A DNA stretch of 15,208 bases from Comamonas sp. Lineage in GTDB: Bacteria; Pseudomonadota; Gammaproteobacteria; Burkholderiales; Burkholderiaceae_C. Position numbers and translations under genes: made by a program. The number at the start of each line of letters is the position of its first letter. Position 1 is the first letter of the stretch. The stretch covers positions 1 to 15,208 of the forward strand of contig JAFAIY010000333.1 in NCBI GenBank assembly GCA_019236485.1, in the 5' to 3' direction. Shown piece after piece: positions 1 to 7,684 of this stretch. The notes below the pieces were generated by a model. The model worked only from the letters and a program-made list of their open reading frames with translations. It was not told the origin of the DNA and did not search any database.

Positions 1-1739
1 TCTTCCTTGGTGGTGATGAAGTTCAGGCCCAGATGGTCGCCTTCGCCCACATTGGTGACCACGGCCACCTGGCAGCGGTCGAAGCCCAGGCCTTCGCGCA
101 GAATGCCGCCGCGCGCGCATTCGAGCACGGCCGCATCGGTCTCGGGATGGGCCAGAGCATTGCGTGCGCTGCGCGGGCCCGAGCAGTCGCCGCTGTCGAT
201 CTGGCGGCCGTTGACATAGACGCCATCGGTATTCGTCATGGCCGTGCGCCAGCCGTGCGAGGTGAACAGATGGGCGATCACGCGCGTGGTCGTGGTCTTG
301 CCGTTGGTGCCGGTGACGGCGACCAGCGGAATGCGGCCGTCGTTGCCGGGCGCGAACAGCTCGTCCACCATGGGCACGCCCACGTTGCGGGGCTTGCCGA
401 AAGAGGGGGCCAGGTGCATGCGCAGGCCGGGCGCGGCATTCACTTCCACAATGCCGCCGCTCTGCTCTTCCAGGGGCTTGAGCATGGTCTCGCAGACCAC
501 GTCCACGCCGCAGATATGCAGGCCTATGGTCTGGGCGGCCTCGATGGCACGCGCGGCGATCTCGGGATGCACGTCATCGGTCACATCGGTGGCGCTGCCA
601 CCCGTGGACAGATTGGCATTGTTGCGCAGCACCACGCGCTGGCCCTGGGCGGGCACGCTGTCGGGGCTCAGGCCTTCGCTGGCAATGCGCGCGATGGCGA
701 TGTCGTCCAGGCGCACCTTGGTCAGCGCCGTGCCGTGGCCCGAGCCGCGGCGCGGGTCCTGGTTGACGATGTTCACCAGCTCGCGGATCGTGTGTGACCC
801 GTCGCCCAGCACCTGGGGCGGCTCGCGGCGCGCGGCCGCGACCAGCTGGCCGCCGACCACCAGCAGGCGGAAGTCGTGGCCGGGCAGAAAGCGCTCGACC
901 ATGATCTCGTCGCCGAATTCGCTGGCCGTCTTGTAGGCGGCCTCCAGGCCTTCGCGTGTGGTGATGTTGACCACCACGCCCTTGCCCTGGTTGCCGTCCT
1001 GGGGCTTGACCACCACGGGCAGGCCCACTTCCTGGGCCACGGCCCAGGCGTCTTCGACATCGGCCACGGGGCGACCCAGAGGCACGGGCACGCCGGCCGC
1101 ATGCAGCAGGCGCTTGGTCAGATCCTTGTCCTGGGCGATGGATTCGGCCACGGCGCTGGTCGAGTCCAGCTCGGCCGCCTGGAAGCGGCGGGCCTTGGAG
1201 CCCCAGCCCAGCTGCACCAGCGAACCCGTGGTCAGGCGGCGGAACGGAATGCCACGGGCCACGGCCGCATCGACGATGGCGCCGGTCGAGGGACCGATGC
1301 GGTCGTCCTCGTCGAGCTCGCGCAGCTCGGCGATGACGGCGTCGGCGTCAAACGCGGTGTCGTTCAGCGCGGCCTGGATCAGGGCCTCGGCCTTTTCCAT
1401 GGCCAGCTTGCCCACGGCTTCCTCGGAGTACTCGACGACCACCTGGAAGGTGCCGCGCTCCACGGTCTCGTGGGTGCGGCTGAAGGTCACGGGGCAGCCG
1501 GCCTGGGCCTGCAGCGACAGGGCTGCGACTTCCAGCACATGGGCGAGAGACAGTCGCTGGTCCGCGCCATGGGGCTGCAGCGTGGCGATGGTCGGGAAGC
1601 GCGCGCGCAGCTTTTCTTCGAAGCCGGGGATGGCCGTGTACAGCTGCTCGCTGTCTTCGCAGTGCACGATGGCCTCGATGGCGGTGCTGCGAGTCCAGAG
1701 GTTGGGGCCACGCAAGGCTCGGATGCGGTTGATCTGCAT
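1..1739 (-). CDS. cphA: Cyanophycin synthetase CphA, intact Mur-ligase loop (3' end outside window)
   Basis: Cytoplasmic enzyme that builds cyanophycin, adding Asp to the polymer backbone and Arg to the Asp side chain, with ATP used for each step. The window holds the first 579 codons; the gene continues off the left edge. The start ATG at 1739 gives MQINRIRALRGPNLW, the usual beginning of the family. An N-terminal region (about 1-160) is followed by a GPSTG motif, then an ATP-grasp domain with KPQDGNQGKGV and EVNAAPGLRMH. A Mur-ligase-like domain follows, opening with a complete nucleotide loop GTNGKTTTT (residues 477-485, Lys481 at 297-299). Both ATP sites that can be seen are therefore intact. 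It lies 69 bp downstream of cphA' on the same strand and is probably co-transcribed. The upstream GAAAG is only a weak ribosome site. The identity is very secure; the C-terminal part cannot be judged. Confidence 0.96.
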   Translation of the reverse strand, partial: MQINRIRALRGPNLWTRSTAIEAIVHCEDSEQLYTAIPGFEEKLRARFPTIATLQPHGADQRLSLAHVLEVAALSLQAQAGCPVTFSRTHETVERGTFQVVVEYSEEAVGKLAMEKAEALIQAALNDTAFDADAVIAELRELDEDDRIGPSTGAIVDAAVARGIPFRRLTTGSLVQLGWGSKARRFQAAELDSTSAVAESIAQDKDLTKRLLHAAGVPVPLGRPVADVEDAWAVAQEVGLPVVVKPQDGNQGKGVVVNITTREGLEAAYKTASEFGDEIMVERFLPGHDFRLLVVGGQLVAAARREPPQVLGDGSHTIRELVNIVNQDPRRGSGHGTALTKVRLDDIAIARIASEGLSPDSVPAQGQRVVLRNNANLSTGGSATDVTDDVHPEIAARAIEAAQTIGLHICGVDVVCETMLKPLEEQSGGIVEVNAAPGLRMHLAPSFGKPRNVGVPMVDELFAPGNDGRIPLVAVTGTNGKTTTTRVIAHLFTSHGWRTAMTNTDGVYVNGRQIDSGDCSGPRSARNALAHPETDAAVLECARGGILREGLGFDRCQVAVVTNVGEGDHLGLNFITTKE

Positions 1740-1757
1740 AGTTTTCTTTCGGCTCGC

Positions 1758-1778
1758 AGGCCGGCGCAGGGCCGGCCT
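1758..1778. other. Hairpin between cphA' and cphA
   Basis: A perfect 8-bp inverted repeat, AGGCCGGC / GCCGGCCT, with a 5-nt loop sits in the 69-bp gap between the two synthetase genes, 19 nt before the cphA start. No T run follows it on the minus strand, so it is not a standard terminator. It could tune the relative expression of cphA or stabilise the upstream message, or it may be chance in GC-rich DNA. Confidence 0.35.
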
Positions 1779-1808
1779 TGCATGCATTTCGTCGTGGGTG
1801 GCGTGAAA

Positions 1809-3989
1809 TTAAGCGTTGTACTCGAAGGTCTTGATACCGGCGCCGATCAGGTCGGGCGTGATATCCAGGGCCCAGGCGGTGGCAATCGCGGCCAGCAGGG
1901 CTGGCGTGTCGGGACGCTTGCCGCCGGGCAGGCTCAGGGCCTCGAGCGTGCCCAGCACGCGTTCCTGCGCACCGGTGGCCAGCACCACATGGCTGCCCTT
2001 GACGAGGACCGCACGGCCACCCTCGTGCTGGGCCTCGGTGTTGGCACGGTGGGCGGCGACCGCGGCATTGCCGGCGTCGGTGGAGTACAGAATCACTTCG
2101 CCGTCGCAGAGCTCGGCGAGTTCGGCCACTTCGGGTAGGTCGGCGTTGAGCACGCCCGCGCCTTCGTCCAGCACCACGTCGATCTGGGTGCGGATCACGC
2201 GGCGCATCTGGCCGGGCTCGAGCACGTCGTGGTCGGCCAGGGCTTCGTAGCCGTCCATGTCGGTGACCACGCCGACCAGGCAGCGGTCATAGGCCAGGCC
2301 TTCCTCGAGGATGGAGCGCGAGTTGGTCTGGATCACCGCGGCCTGGGCCAGGCGGTTGGTCAGCAGGCGGTGGGCGCCGGCCCAGTTGGCGGTATTGGTC
2401 TTCTGGGTCTGGCGGTTGGCCAGGAACATGCCTTCGCTGCAGGCCACGCCGGTCAGCTTGCCCGACAGCTGCAGCAGCCAGCCGACCAGGCGCGAGATGA
2501 AGGCGTTGTTGCGCGTGCCCACGATGCCCACCACGGGGATGCGGCCGGCGCCGGGGCCGTCTTCGCGCGGGAACAGGTGGTCGGCGATCGCCATGCCCAC
2601 GGGGCGCGGTGCGCCGCTGGTGGGCTTGAGGTGCATCAGCAGGCCGGGGCCGGCGTTGACTTCGAGAATCGCGCCCTGGCCCTGCATGGGCTGGGACACG
2701 TCCTTGAGGATCATGTCCATGCCGGCGATGTCCAGGCCCACGATCTTGGCCGCCAGCGTGGCGTAATAGGCCACGTCGGGGTGGACGTCGTCCAGGCAGT
2801 CTATGGCCATATTGCCGTTGCGCTGCAGCAGCACGCCCTGGCCCTGGGGAATCACGGAGTCGGGCGTCACATGCTGGCGGTTGAGCTCGAGCTTGACGGC
2901 GCCGGCCTCCAGATTGATCCAGTCCAGCGGATATTCCTGCTCGGGGCCGCGGCGCGGGTCCTGGTTCAGCACTTCCACCAGCTCGCGCAGCGTGGCCTTG
3001 CCATTGCCGTAGACGCTGACGGTCTCGCCCTTGGTGGCGGCAACCACCTTGCCGCCCACCACCAGCAGGCGGTGCTCCACGCCGTCGATGAATCTCTCGA
3101 CGATCACGTCCGAGCCCTCGGGCTCGGCCAAGGCAAACGCGGCCTTGATGTCGGCTTCCTGGGACAGCTCCAGGGTCACGCCGCGCGCATGGTTGCCGTC
3201 GGAAGGCTTGACGGTGACGGGGAAACCGATGTCCTGCGCGACTTCCCAGGCTTCCTCGGGGCTGCGCACGATCTGGCCCTCGGGCACGGGCACGCCGCAG
3301 GCGGCCAGCAGGCGCTTGGTGAAGTCCTTGTCCTGGGCGATGCCTTCGGCAATCGCGCTGGTCTGGTCGGACTCGGCGGTCCAGATGCGGCGCTGGGCCG
3401 CGCCATAGCCCAGCTGCACCAGGTTGCCGTCGTTGAGGCGGATATGGGGGATGCGGCGCTCGCTGGCGGCATCGACGATGCAGCCCGTAGAGGGGCCGAG
3501 GTAGCGGTCGTTGATGGCCGTCTTGATGGCGTGGATGGCGGGCTTGAGCTCGAAAGGCTGATCGTTGATGGCGGCCATCAGCAGCTTGTGGCCGTTCTCC
3601 AGGGCCACGCGGGCCACGGCTTCCTCGGGGCAGCGGAACACCATGCGGTACACGCCGCGCTTGGAGATCTCGCGGGTCTGGCCGAACTCGGCGGGCATGC
3701 CGGCCAGGTTCAGCAGCTCGATGACCACATGCTCGAGCACATGGCCCATCCAGGTGCCGCCTTCGAGGCGCTGGATGAAGCCGCCGCGCTCGCCCACGCC
3801 GCAGGTGTGCTCGACCAGGTCGGGCAGCCAGCTGGTCAGGCGCTCATTCAGGCCGGGAATCTTGTTGGACGGGTAGTCCTCCAGCTCTCCCAGATCCAGC
3901 CATACCTCCAGCACGGGGCGGTAGGTCCAGACACTGGGGCCACGCAGAAAGGTAGTGCGCAAGAGTTGGATGTCGTTGAATTTCGCCAT
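1809..3989 (-). CDS. cphA': Second cyanophycin synthetase family protein (CphA'), Mur-ligase nucleotide loop degenerate
   Basis: A 726-residue relative of cyanophycin synthetase, shorter than typical CphA (about 870-900). The ATG at 3989 gives MAKFNDIQLLRTTFLRGPSVW, matching family N-termini. In-frame starts at 4034 and 4055 would add 15 or 22 unconserved residues, and none of the three has a clear ribosome site. The N domain has HVLEHVVIELL, followed by GPSTG. The ATP-grasp domain keeps VKPSDGNHARGV (Lys261) and EVNAGPGLLMH. In the Mur-like domain the expected GTNGKTTT reads GTRNNAFI (residues 491-498), so the phosphate-binding Lys is Asn495 and the next Thr is Ala. It should therefore be unable to carry out the Arg-adding ATP reaction. 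In cyanobacterial CphA2, loss of this site goes with polymerising preformed beta-Asp-Arg dipeptides; a similar role here is inference. The gene is first in a likely cphA'-cphA operon and divergent from the ABC transporter. Confidence 0.93.
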   Translation of the reverse strand: MAKFNDIQLLRTTFLRGPSVWTYRPVLEVWLDLGELEDYPSNKIPGLNERLTSWLPDLVEHTCGVGERGGFIQRLEGGTWMGHVLEHVVIELLNLAGMPAEFGQTREISKRGVYRMVFRCPEEAVARVALENGHKLLMAAINDQPFELKPAIHAIKTAINDRYLGPSTGCIVDAASERRIPHIRLNDGNLVQLGYGAAQRRIWTAESDQTSAIAEGIAQDKDFTKRLLAACGVPVPEGQIVRSPEEAWEVAQDIGFPVTVKPSDGNHARGVTLELSQEADIKAAFALAEPEGSDVIVERFIDGVEHRLLVVGGKVVAATKGETVSVYGNGKATLRELVEVLNQDPRRGPEQEYPLDWINLEAGAVKLELNRQHVTPDSVIPQGQGVLLQRNGNMAIDCLDDVHPDVAYYATLAAKIVGLDIAGMDMILKDVSQPMQGQGAILEVNAGPGLLMHLKPTSGAPRPVGMAIADHLFPREDGPGAGRIPVVGIVGTRNNAFISRLVGWLLQLSGKLTGVACSEGMFLANRQTQKTNTANWAGAHRLLTNRLAQAAVIQTNSRSILEEGLAYDRCLVGVVTDMDGYEALADHDVLEPGQMRRVIRTQIDVVLDEGAGVLNADLPEVAELAELCDGEVILYSTDAGNAAVAAHRANTEAQHEGGRAVLVKGSHVVLATGAQERVLGTLEALSLPGGKRPDTPALLAAIATAWALDITPDLIGAGIKTFEYNA

Positions 3990-4048
3990 GTCAGTCAGCG
4001 GATAAAAGTGGGGAGAGCAGGACTTTTTGGGCATCCTGCCCAGATGGG

Positions 4049-4079
4049 TTGGCATTGTGCGCTCAGAATTGGCATTGTG
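4049..4079. promoter_or_regulatory. Direct repeat upstream of cphA', candidate operator
   Basis: TTGGCATTGTG occurs at 4049-4059 and again at 4069-4079, exact copies 20 bp apart, about two helical turns. They lie 60-90 bp upstream of the chosen cphA' start, inside the 228-bp divergent region shared with the ABC transporter gene. Same-face spacing suits binding by a dimeric regulator. No known operator was recognised. Confidence 0.4.
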
Positions 4080-4217
4080 TAGCTTGTCAGCCTAAATGCA
4101 GGTTCGCGCGTTAACCAGGGTATATCGAACCTCGGACGCTGCCGCGTTTGCCATCATGCCGATGCGCTGGCACGCATGAGTCTTGGAGCCGCCACGGGCG
4201 GAGAAAAATAATTCAAC

Positions 4218-6527
4218 ATGCAACATCACCATACTGTGGACGCCTCGGCAGTCTTTGCCGGCCCCCTGGGGGACGAATTGCGAGCCAAGCTCGCTAATCA
4301 TGAAAACGTATTGGCCATCGTCCCGGTTGACCTGAGCGCGGATTTGCAGTTTGGCAACGGCCTGCTGGCCCTGACGCAGGAGCGTCTGCTGGCCTGCGAT
4401 CCCTGGACCCACCAGTGGAGCGAATGGACGCTGGCGGTGGATCAAAGCCTGCGCCTGCAGGACCATGGCGGCGTCGGCAATCTGGAGCTGCACAACCACG
4501 ATGCGCGCCTGGCGCACTGGTATATCACGCTGACCCACCAGACCTCGATGCTGCTGTTGATGCAGCAGTTCGACCGCCAGCGCGAGCGCATGGCGCGCGG
4601 CCAGGACTATGTGGACCAGGACGACGAGGAAACGGCCCACTGCCCCGTGTGCCATACGGTGCTGCCGCCCGATACCGAGGAATGCCCGGCCTGCGCGCGC
4701 CAGCAGGCTCCCCAGACCTCGACCTGGGTGTTGCTGCGTCTGTGGCGTTTTGCCAAACCTTACAAAAATCAGCTGCTGCTGGGCTTTCTGCTGACCCTGG
4801 CCACCACGGGTGCGCAGCTGGTCGCTCCCTATCTGACCATTCCGCTGATGGACAAGGTGCTGATCCCGTTCCAGAACGGCGAGAAGATAGACCCCAGCCT
4901 GGTCACCTTCTATCTGGGCGCGCTGCTGGTGTCGGCGCTGCTGGCCTGGGCCCTGGGCTGGGCGCGCACCTTCGTGCTGGCCAAGGTGTCCGAGCGCATA
5001 GGCGCGAATCTGCGCACCACGACCTATAACCATCTGCTGACCCTGTCGGTGGACTATTACGGCAGCAAGCGCACGGGCGACCTGATGGCGCGCATCGGCG
5101 CGGAAACCGATCGCATCAACCTGTTTCTGTCGCTCAACGCTCTCGATTTCGCGACCGATGTGCTGATGATCGTGATGACCTCGGCCATCCTGTTCTCCAT
5201 CAATCCCTGGCTGGCCCTGGTGACCCTGGTGCCCCTGCCCTTCATCGCCTGGATGATCCACACCGTGCGCGACCGCCTGCGCACGGGTTTCGAGAAGATT
5301 GACCGCGTCTGGTCCGAGGTGACCAATGTGCTGGCCGACACCATTCCCGGCATCCGCGTGGTCAAGGCCTTTGCTCAGGAAAAGCGCGAGGCCGACCGCT
5401 TTGCCGATGCCAACCAGGTCAACCTCCAGGCCAACGACAAGGTCAACAAGACCTGGTCGCTGTTCACTCCCACGGTCACGCTGCTGACCGAGATCGGCCT
5501 GCTCATCGTCTGGGGCTTCGGCATCTATCTGGTGGCCCACGAGCAGATCACCGTCGGTATCTTGACCGCCTTCATCGCCTATATCGGCCGCTTCTACAGC
5601 CGCCTGGATTCGATGAGCCGCATCGTCTCGGTCACGCAGAAGGCCGCGGCCGGCGCCAAGCGCATCTTCGACATTCTCGACCATGTGAGCAATGTGCCCG
5701 AGCCCACGAACCCCGTGAAGCTGCCCCACACCCGCGGCGCGATCTCCATGGAGGACGTGAGCTTTCGCTACGGCAGCCGCGCCGTCATCAAGCATCTGGA
5801 CCTGCAGATCCAGCCCGGCGAGATGATAGGTCTGGTCGGTCACAGCGGCTCGGGCAAGAGCACGCTGGTGAATCTGATCTGCCGCTTCTACGACGTCAGC
5901 GACGGCTCCATCCAGCTCGACGGCGTGGATGTGCGCCGCATGTCGGTGTCCGACTACCGCAGCAATATCGGCCTGGTGCTGCAGGAGCCCTTTCTGTTCT
6001 TCGGCACGATCGCCGAGAACATCGCCTACGGCAAGCCCGGCGCCACGCGCGAGGAGGTCGTGGCCGCGGCGCGCGCCGCCCATGCGCACGAGTTCATCCT
6101 GCGCCTGCCCCACGGCTACGACTCGCTGGTCGGCGAGCGCGGCCAGGGCCTGTCGGGCGGCGAGCGCCAGCGCATCTCCATCGCGCGGGCGCTGCTCATC
6201 GATCCGCGCATCCTGATCCTCGACGAAGCCACCTCGGCCGTGGATACCGAGACCGAAAAGGAAATCCAGAAGGCGCCGGACAATCTGGTGCAGGGCCGCA
6301 CCACGATCGCCATTGCCCACCGTCTGTCCACGCTGCGCAAGGCCGACCGCCTGGTGGTCATGGACCGCGGCGAGATCGTCGAAGTCGGACCCCACGACGA
6401 ACTCATGGAAAAGCAGGGCGCGTACTGGCGCCTCTACGAAGCCCAGGCCCGCCGCGCCGAGGAAGACGCCCAGGCCGCCGGTCTGATGCTGCAGTCTCCC
6501 GTTCAGCCCGCTGTCGCAAAGGAATAA
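4218..6527 (+). CDS. Cyanophycin-associated ABC half-transporter (permease fused to ATPase)
   Basis: A 769-residue inner-membrane ABC exporter-type protein. Residues 1-135 form a soluble region (GNLELHNHDARLAHWYITL) that may be a PH-like fold. A CPVC...CPAC pair (Cys142, 145, 156, 159) follows, looking like a zinc ribbon. The six-helix membrane domain spans about 175-475. The ATPase has Walker A GHSGSGKST (541-549), Q-loop LQEPF, signature LSGGE (645-649), Walker B ILILDE (665-670) and His701. GGAGA at 4200-4204 is the ribosome site, set rather far from the ATG. It is divergent from cphA' and 3 bp ahead of the DUF1854 gene. Homologues beside cphA genes in beta-proteobacteria are named cyanophycin metabolism-associated ABC transporter; the substrate is unknown. 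As a half-transporter it probably homodimerises. Pro687 replaces the Leu usual in the helix after the D-loop (KAPDNL). Confidence 0.93.
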   Translation: MQHHHTVDASAVFAGPLGDELRAKLANHENVLAIVPVDLSADLQFGNGLLALTQERLLACDPWTHQWSEWTLAVDQSLRLQDHGGVGNLELHNHDARLAHWYITLTHQTSMLLLMQQFDRQRERMARGQDYVDQDDEETAHCPVCHTVLPPDTEECPACARQQAPQTSTWVLLRLWRFAKPYKNQLLLGFLLTLATTGAQLVAPYLTIPLMDKVLIPFQNGEKIDPSLVTFYLGALLVSALLAWALGWARTFVLAKVSERIGANLRTTTYNHLLTLSVDYYGSKRTGDLMARIGAETDRINLFLSLNALDFATDVLMIVMTSAILFSINPWLALVTLVPLPFIAWMIHTVRDRLRTGFEKIDRVWSEVTNVLADTIPGIRVVKAFAQEKREADRFADANQVNLQANDKVNKTWSLFTPTVTLLTEIGLLIVWGFGIYLVAHEQITVGILTAFIAYIGRFYSRLDSMSRIVSVTQKAAAGAKRIFDILDHVSNVPEPTNPVKLPHTRGAISMEDVSFRYGSRAVIKHLDLQIQPGEMIGLVGHSGSGKSTLVNLICRFYDVSDGSIQLDGVDVRRMSVSDYRSNIGLVLQEPFLFFGTIAENIAYGKPGATREEVVAAARAAHAHEFILRLPHGYDSLVGERGQGLSGGERQRISIARALLIDPRILILDEATSAVDTETEKEIQKAPDNLVQGRTTIAIAHRLSTLRKADRLVVMDRGEIVEVGPHDELMEKQGAYWRLYEAQARRAEEDAQAAGLMLQSPVQPAVAKE

Positions 6528-6530
6528 GAC

Positions 6531-7022
6531 ATGATCAACGCTCCCCATTCCGATCTGACCGGCATGCAGCTGGTGCGCAACCCGCACGGCCGCCTGGTGC
6601 TGACCTTGGGCGACGGCACGGCCTATGAGTCCGTGGTGCCGGTGCGTGCCTTTCCCATTGCCGCACCCACCGAGGGCCTGTCGCTGATCGCGGCCGACGG
6701 CAAGGAAGCCCTGTGGGTGGCGCATATGGCCGATCTGCAGCCTGCCCACCGCGAGCTGATCGAGCAGGAGCTGGCAGCGCGCGAGTTCGTGCCCAGCATA
6801 GAGCGCATTCTCAAGGTCTCTAGCTTCTCCACTCCCAGCACCTGGGAGCTGCAGACCGATCGCGGCGTCACGCAGATGGTGCTCAAGGCCGAGGAAGATA
6901 TACGCAAGCTGGCGGGCCGCACCAAGCTGCAGATCACCGGCCAGGACGGCGTGCAGTACCGCATTCCCGACAGCCGCCAGTTGGACCGACATTCGCGCAA
7001 GCTGCTGGAACGTTTTTTGTAA
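6531..7022 (+). CDS. DUF1854 protein, cyanophycin-associated
   Basis: A 163-residue soluble protein with no signal peptide or membrane helix. It matches the DUF1854 family: an N-terminal strand-rich part (LVRNPHGRLVLTLGDG, VPVRAFPIAAPTEGLSLI), a central REFVPSIERI motif and a C-terminal RIPDSRQLDRHSRKLLERFL. The ATG lies 3 bp after the transporter stop, and AAGGA at 6519-6523 gives a 7-nt spacing, so the two genes form a translationally close pair and the intrinsic terminator right after this one ends the unit. DUF1854 proteins are repeatedly found next to ABC transporters of this kind near cyanophycin genes. The role is unknown; an accessory or regulatory partner of the transporter is the natural inference. 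Confidence 0.9.
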   Translation: MINAPHSDLTGMQLVRNPHGRLVLTLGDGTAYESVVPVRAFPIAAPTEGLSLIAADGKEALWVAHMADLQPAHRELIEQELAAREFVPSIERILKVSSFSTPSTWELQTDRGVTQMVLKAEEDIRKLAGRTKLQITGQDGVQYRIPDSRQLDRHSRKLLERFL

Positions 7023-7044
7023 GCGGTCACTTCAATTTTCTGCC

Positions 7045-7077
7045 AAGGCCTCGCGGGCAACCGCCGAGGCCTTTTTT
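7045..7077 (+). terminator. Intrinsic terminator after the ABC/DUF1854 pair
   Basis: Perfect 9-bp stem AAGGCCTCG / CGAGGCCTT with an 11-nt loop, running into six T residues (7072-7077). It starts 23 nt past the DUF1854 stop and is correctly oriented to end that transcript. Confidence 0.9.
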
Positions 7078-7094
7078 GTGCCGGATTGAGGTGT

Positions 7095-7130
7095 GGCTAT
7101 TGATAGGCATGCGCAAGCAGCTATCAAAAC
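7095..7130 (-). repeat. Short Comamonadaceae-type intergenic repeat, copy 1
   Basis: Read on the minus strand it gives GTTTTGATAGCTGCTTGCGC followed by ATGCCTATCAATAGCC. The TTTGATAGCTGC core followed by GCG recurs at 7685 and, with changes, at 15168. It contains a loose inverted repeat (TTGATAG / CTATCAA). It lies between the DUF1854 terminator and the next promoter. Confidence 0.6.
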
Positions 7131-7147
7131 AGGATTAAGAAAATTGC

Positions 7148-7174
7148 TTCAGTTTTCTCAAGCGCTGCCGATAC
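7148..7174 (+). promoter_or_regulatory. Candidate sigma-28 (FliA) promoter
   Basis: TTCAGTTT at 7148-7155, exactly 11 nt, then GCCGATAC at 7167-7174. The FliA consensus is TAAAGTTT-N11-GCCGATAA, so 13 of 16 positions match at the right spacing. It faces the gene starting at 7230 and would leave a leader of about 50 nt. No sigma-70 alternative of similar quality was seen. Confidence 0.65.
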
Positions 7175-7229
7175 AGAGGCGAGAGAGGTGTTTTTTCGCC
7201 CGAATTCTTTCAATCGCGGAGGGTAAGCC

Positions 7230-7667
7230 ATGCCAATTCAACCCATTGACCGGTCACAAACCCCGTGGCGTACTCACGGCGCAGATCTGTATTCCACCGG
7301 CGCTTCCGGCGCGGTGCCGGTGCGGCCCGTGAATGCCGCAAATGCGGCCGAGTCCGTGGACAAGGTGGGCGAAGGCCGCACGCTGCGCGAGCCCGAGAAG
7401 CCCTCGGCCCCCGATAGCGAGAACCGCGACTGGACCCTGCCCGAGGAAATCAAGCAAAAAGAAGAGGTGGAGGACCCGCCCAAGGAGCCGATCTCCAAGC
7501 AACTGATCGAGCTCATCCAGTCCATGTGGCGCGCCAGTGCCCAGGCGGTGGAGCAGGCGCAGGAAACCAGCAAGTCCGAGGATCTGCTGCAGAACAAGTT
7601 GACGGCGCGCAGCGAGCCGCTGACCTATGCGGAGCCTCGGGTCAAGCGCACGGGTGGCACCAAGTAA
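7230..7667 (+). CDS. Unrecognised 145-aa protein, possibly sigma-28 dependent
   Basis: I do not recognise this family. The start is well supported by GGAGGG at 7218-7223, 6 nt before the ATG. The protein has no signal peptide, no membrane helix and no cysteine. Residues 1-90 are rich in Pro, Ala, Glu and Lys (EEIKQKEEVEDPPKEP) and look disordered. Residues about 85-125 (KQLIELIQSMWRASAQAVEQAQ) should form an amphipathic helix, and the C-terminus is basic (RVKRTGGTK). The candidate FliA promoter upstream suggests a link with late flagellar or chemotaxis gene expression, which is inference from the promoter only. It stands alone, convergent with the EF-hand gene, with no flagellar neighbour in view. 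Confidence 0.75.
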   Translation: MPIQPIDRSQTPWRTHGADLYSTGASGAVPVRPVNAANAAESVDKVGEGRTLREPEKPSAPDSENRDWTLPEEIKQKEEVEDPPKEPISKQLIELIQSMWRASAQAVEQAQETSKSEDLLQNKLTARSEPLTYAEPRVKRTGGTK

Positions 7668-7684
7668 GCGCCGGGCGACTTGCC

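Noticed and set aside
3990..4055. Longer cphA' start at 4055 or 4034
   Set aside because: The extra residues do not resemble family N-termini, and the 4055 ATG lies inside the direct repeat; the start at 3989 fits the family.
2229..4082. A 617-codon open frame antisense to cphA'
   Set aside because: Same pattern of His/Gly/Ala-rich shadow opposite a clear synthetase gene; no ribosome site or family match.
4178..4198. TGGCACGCATGAG as a sigma-54 site before the ABC transporter
   Set aside because: No GC at the required distance; only the -24-like half is present.
4092..6992. A 966-codon open frame antisense to the ABC transporter and DUF1854 genes
   Set aside because: It is His/Gln/Gly-rich with no recognisable domain, and it mirrors two well-supported genes on the plus strand. 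It is the shadow of high-GC codon use.
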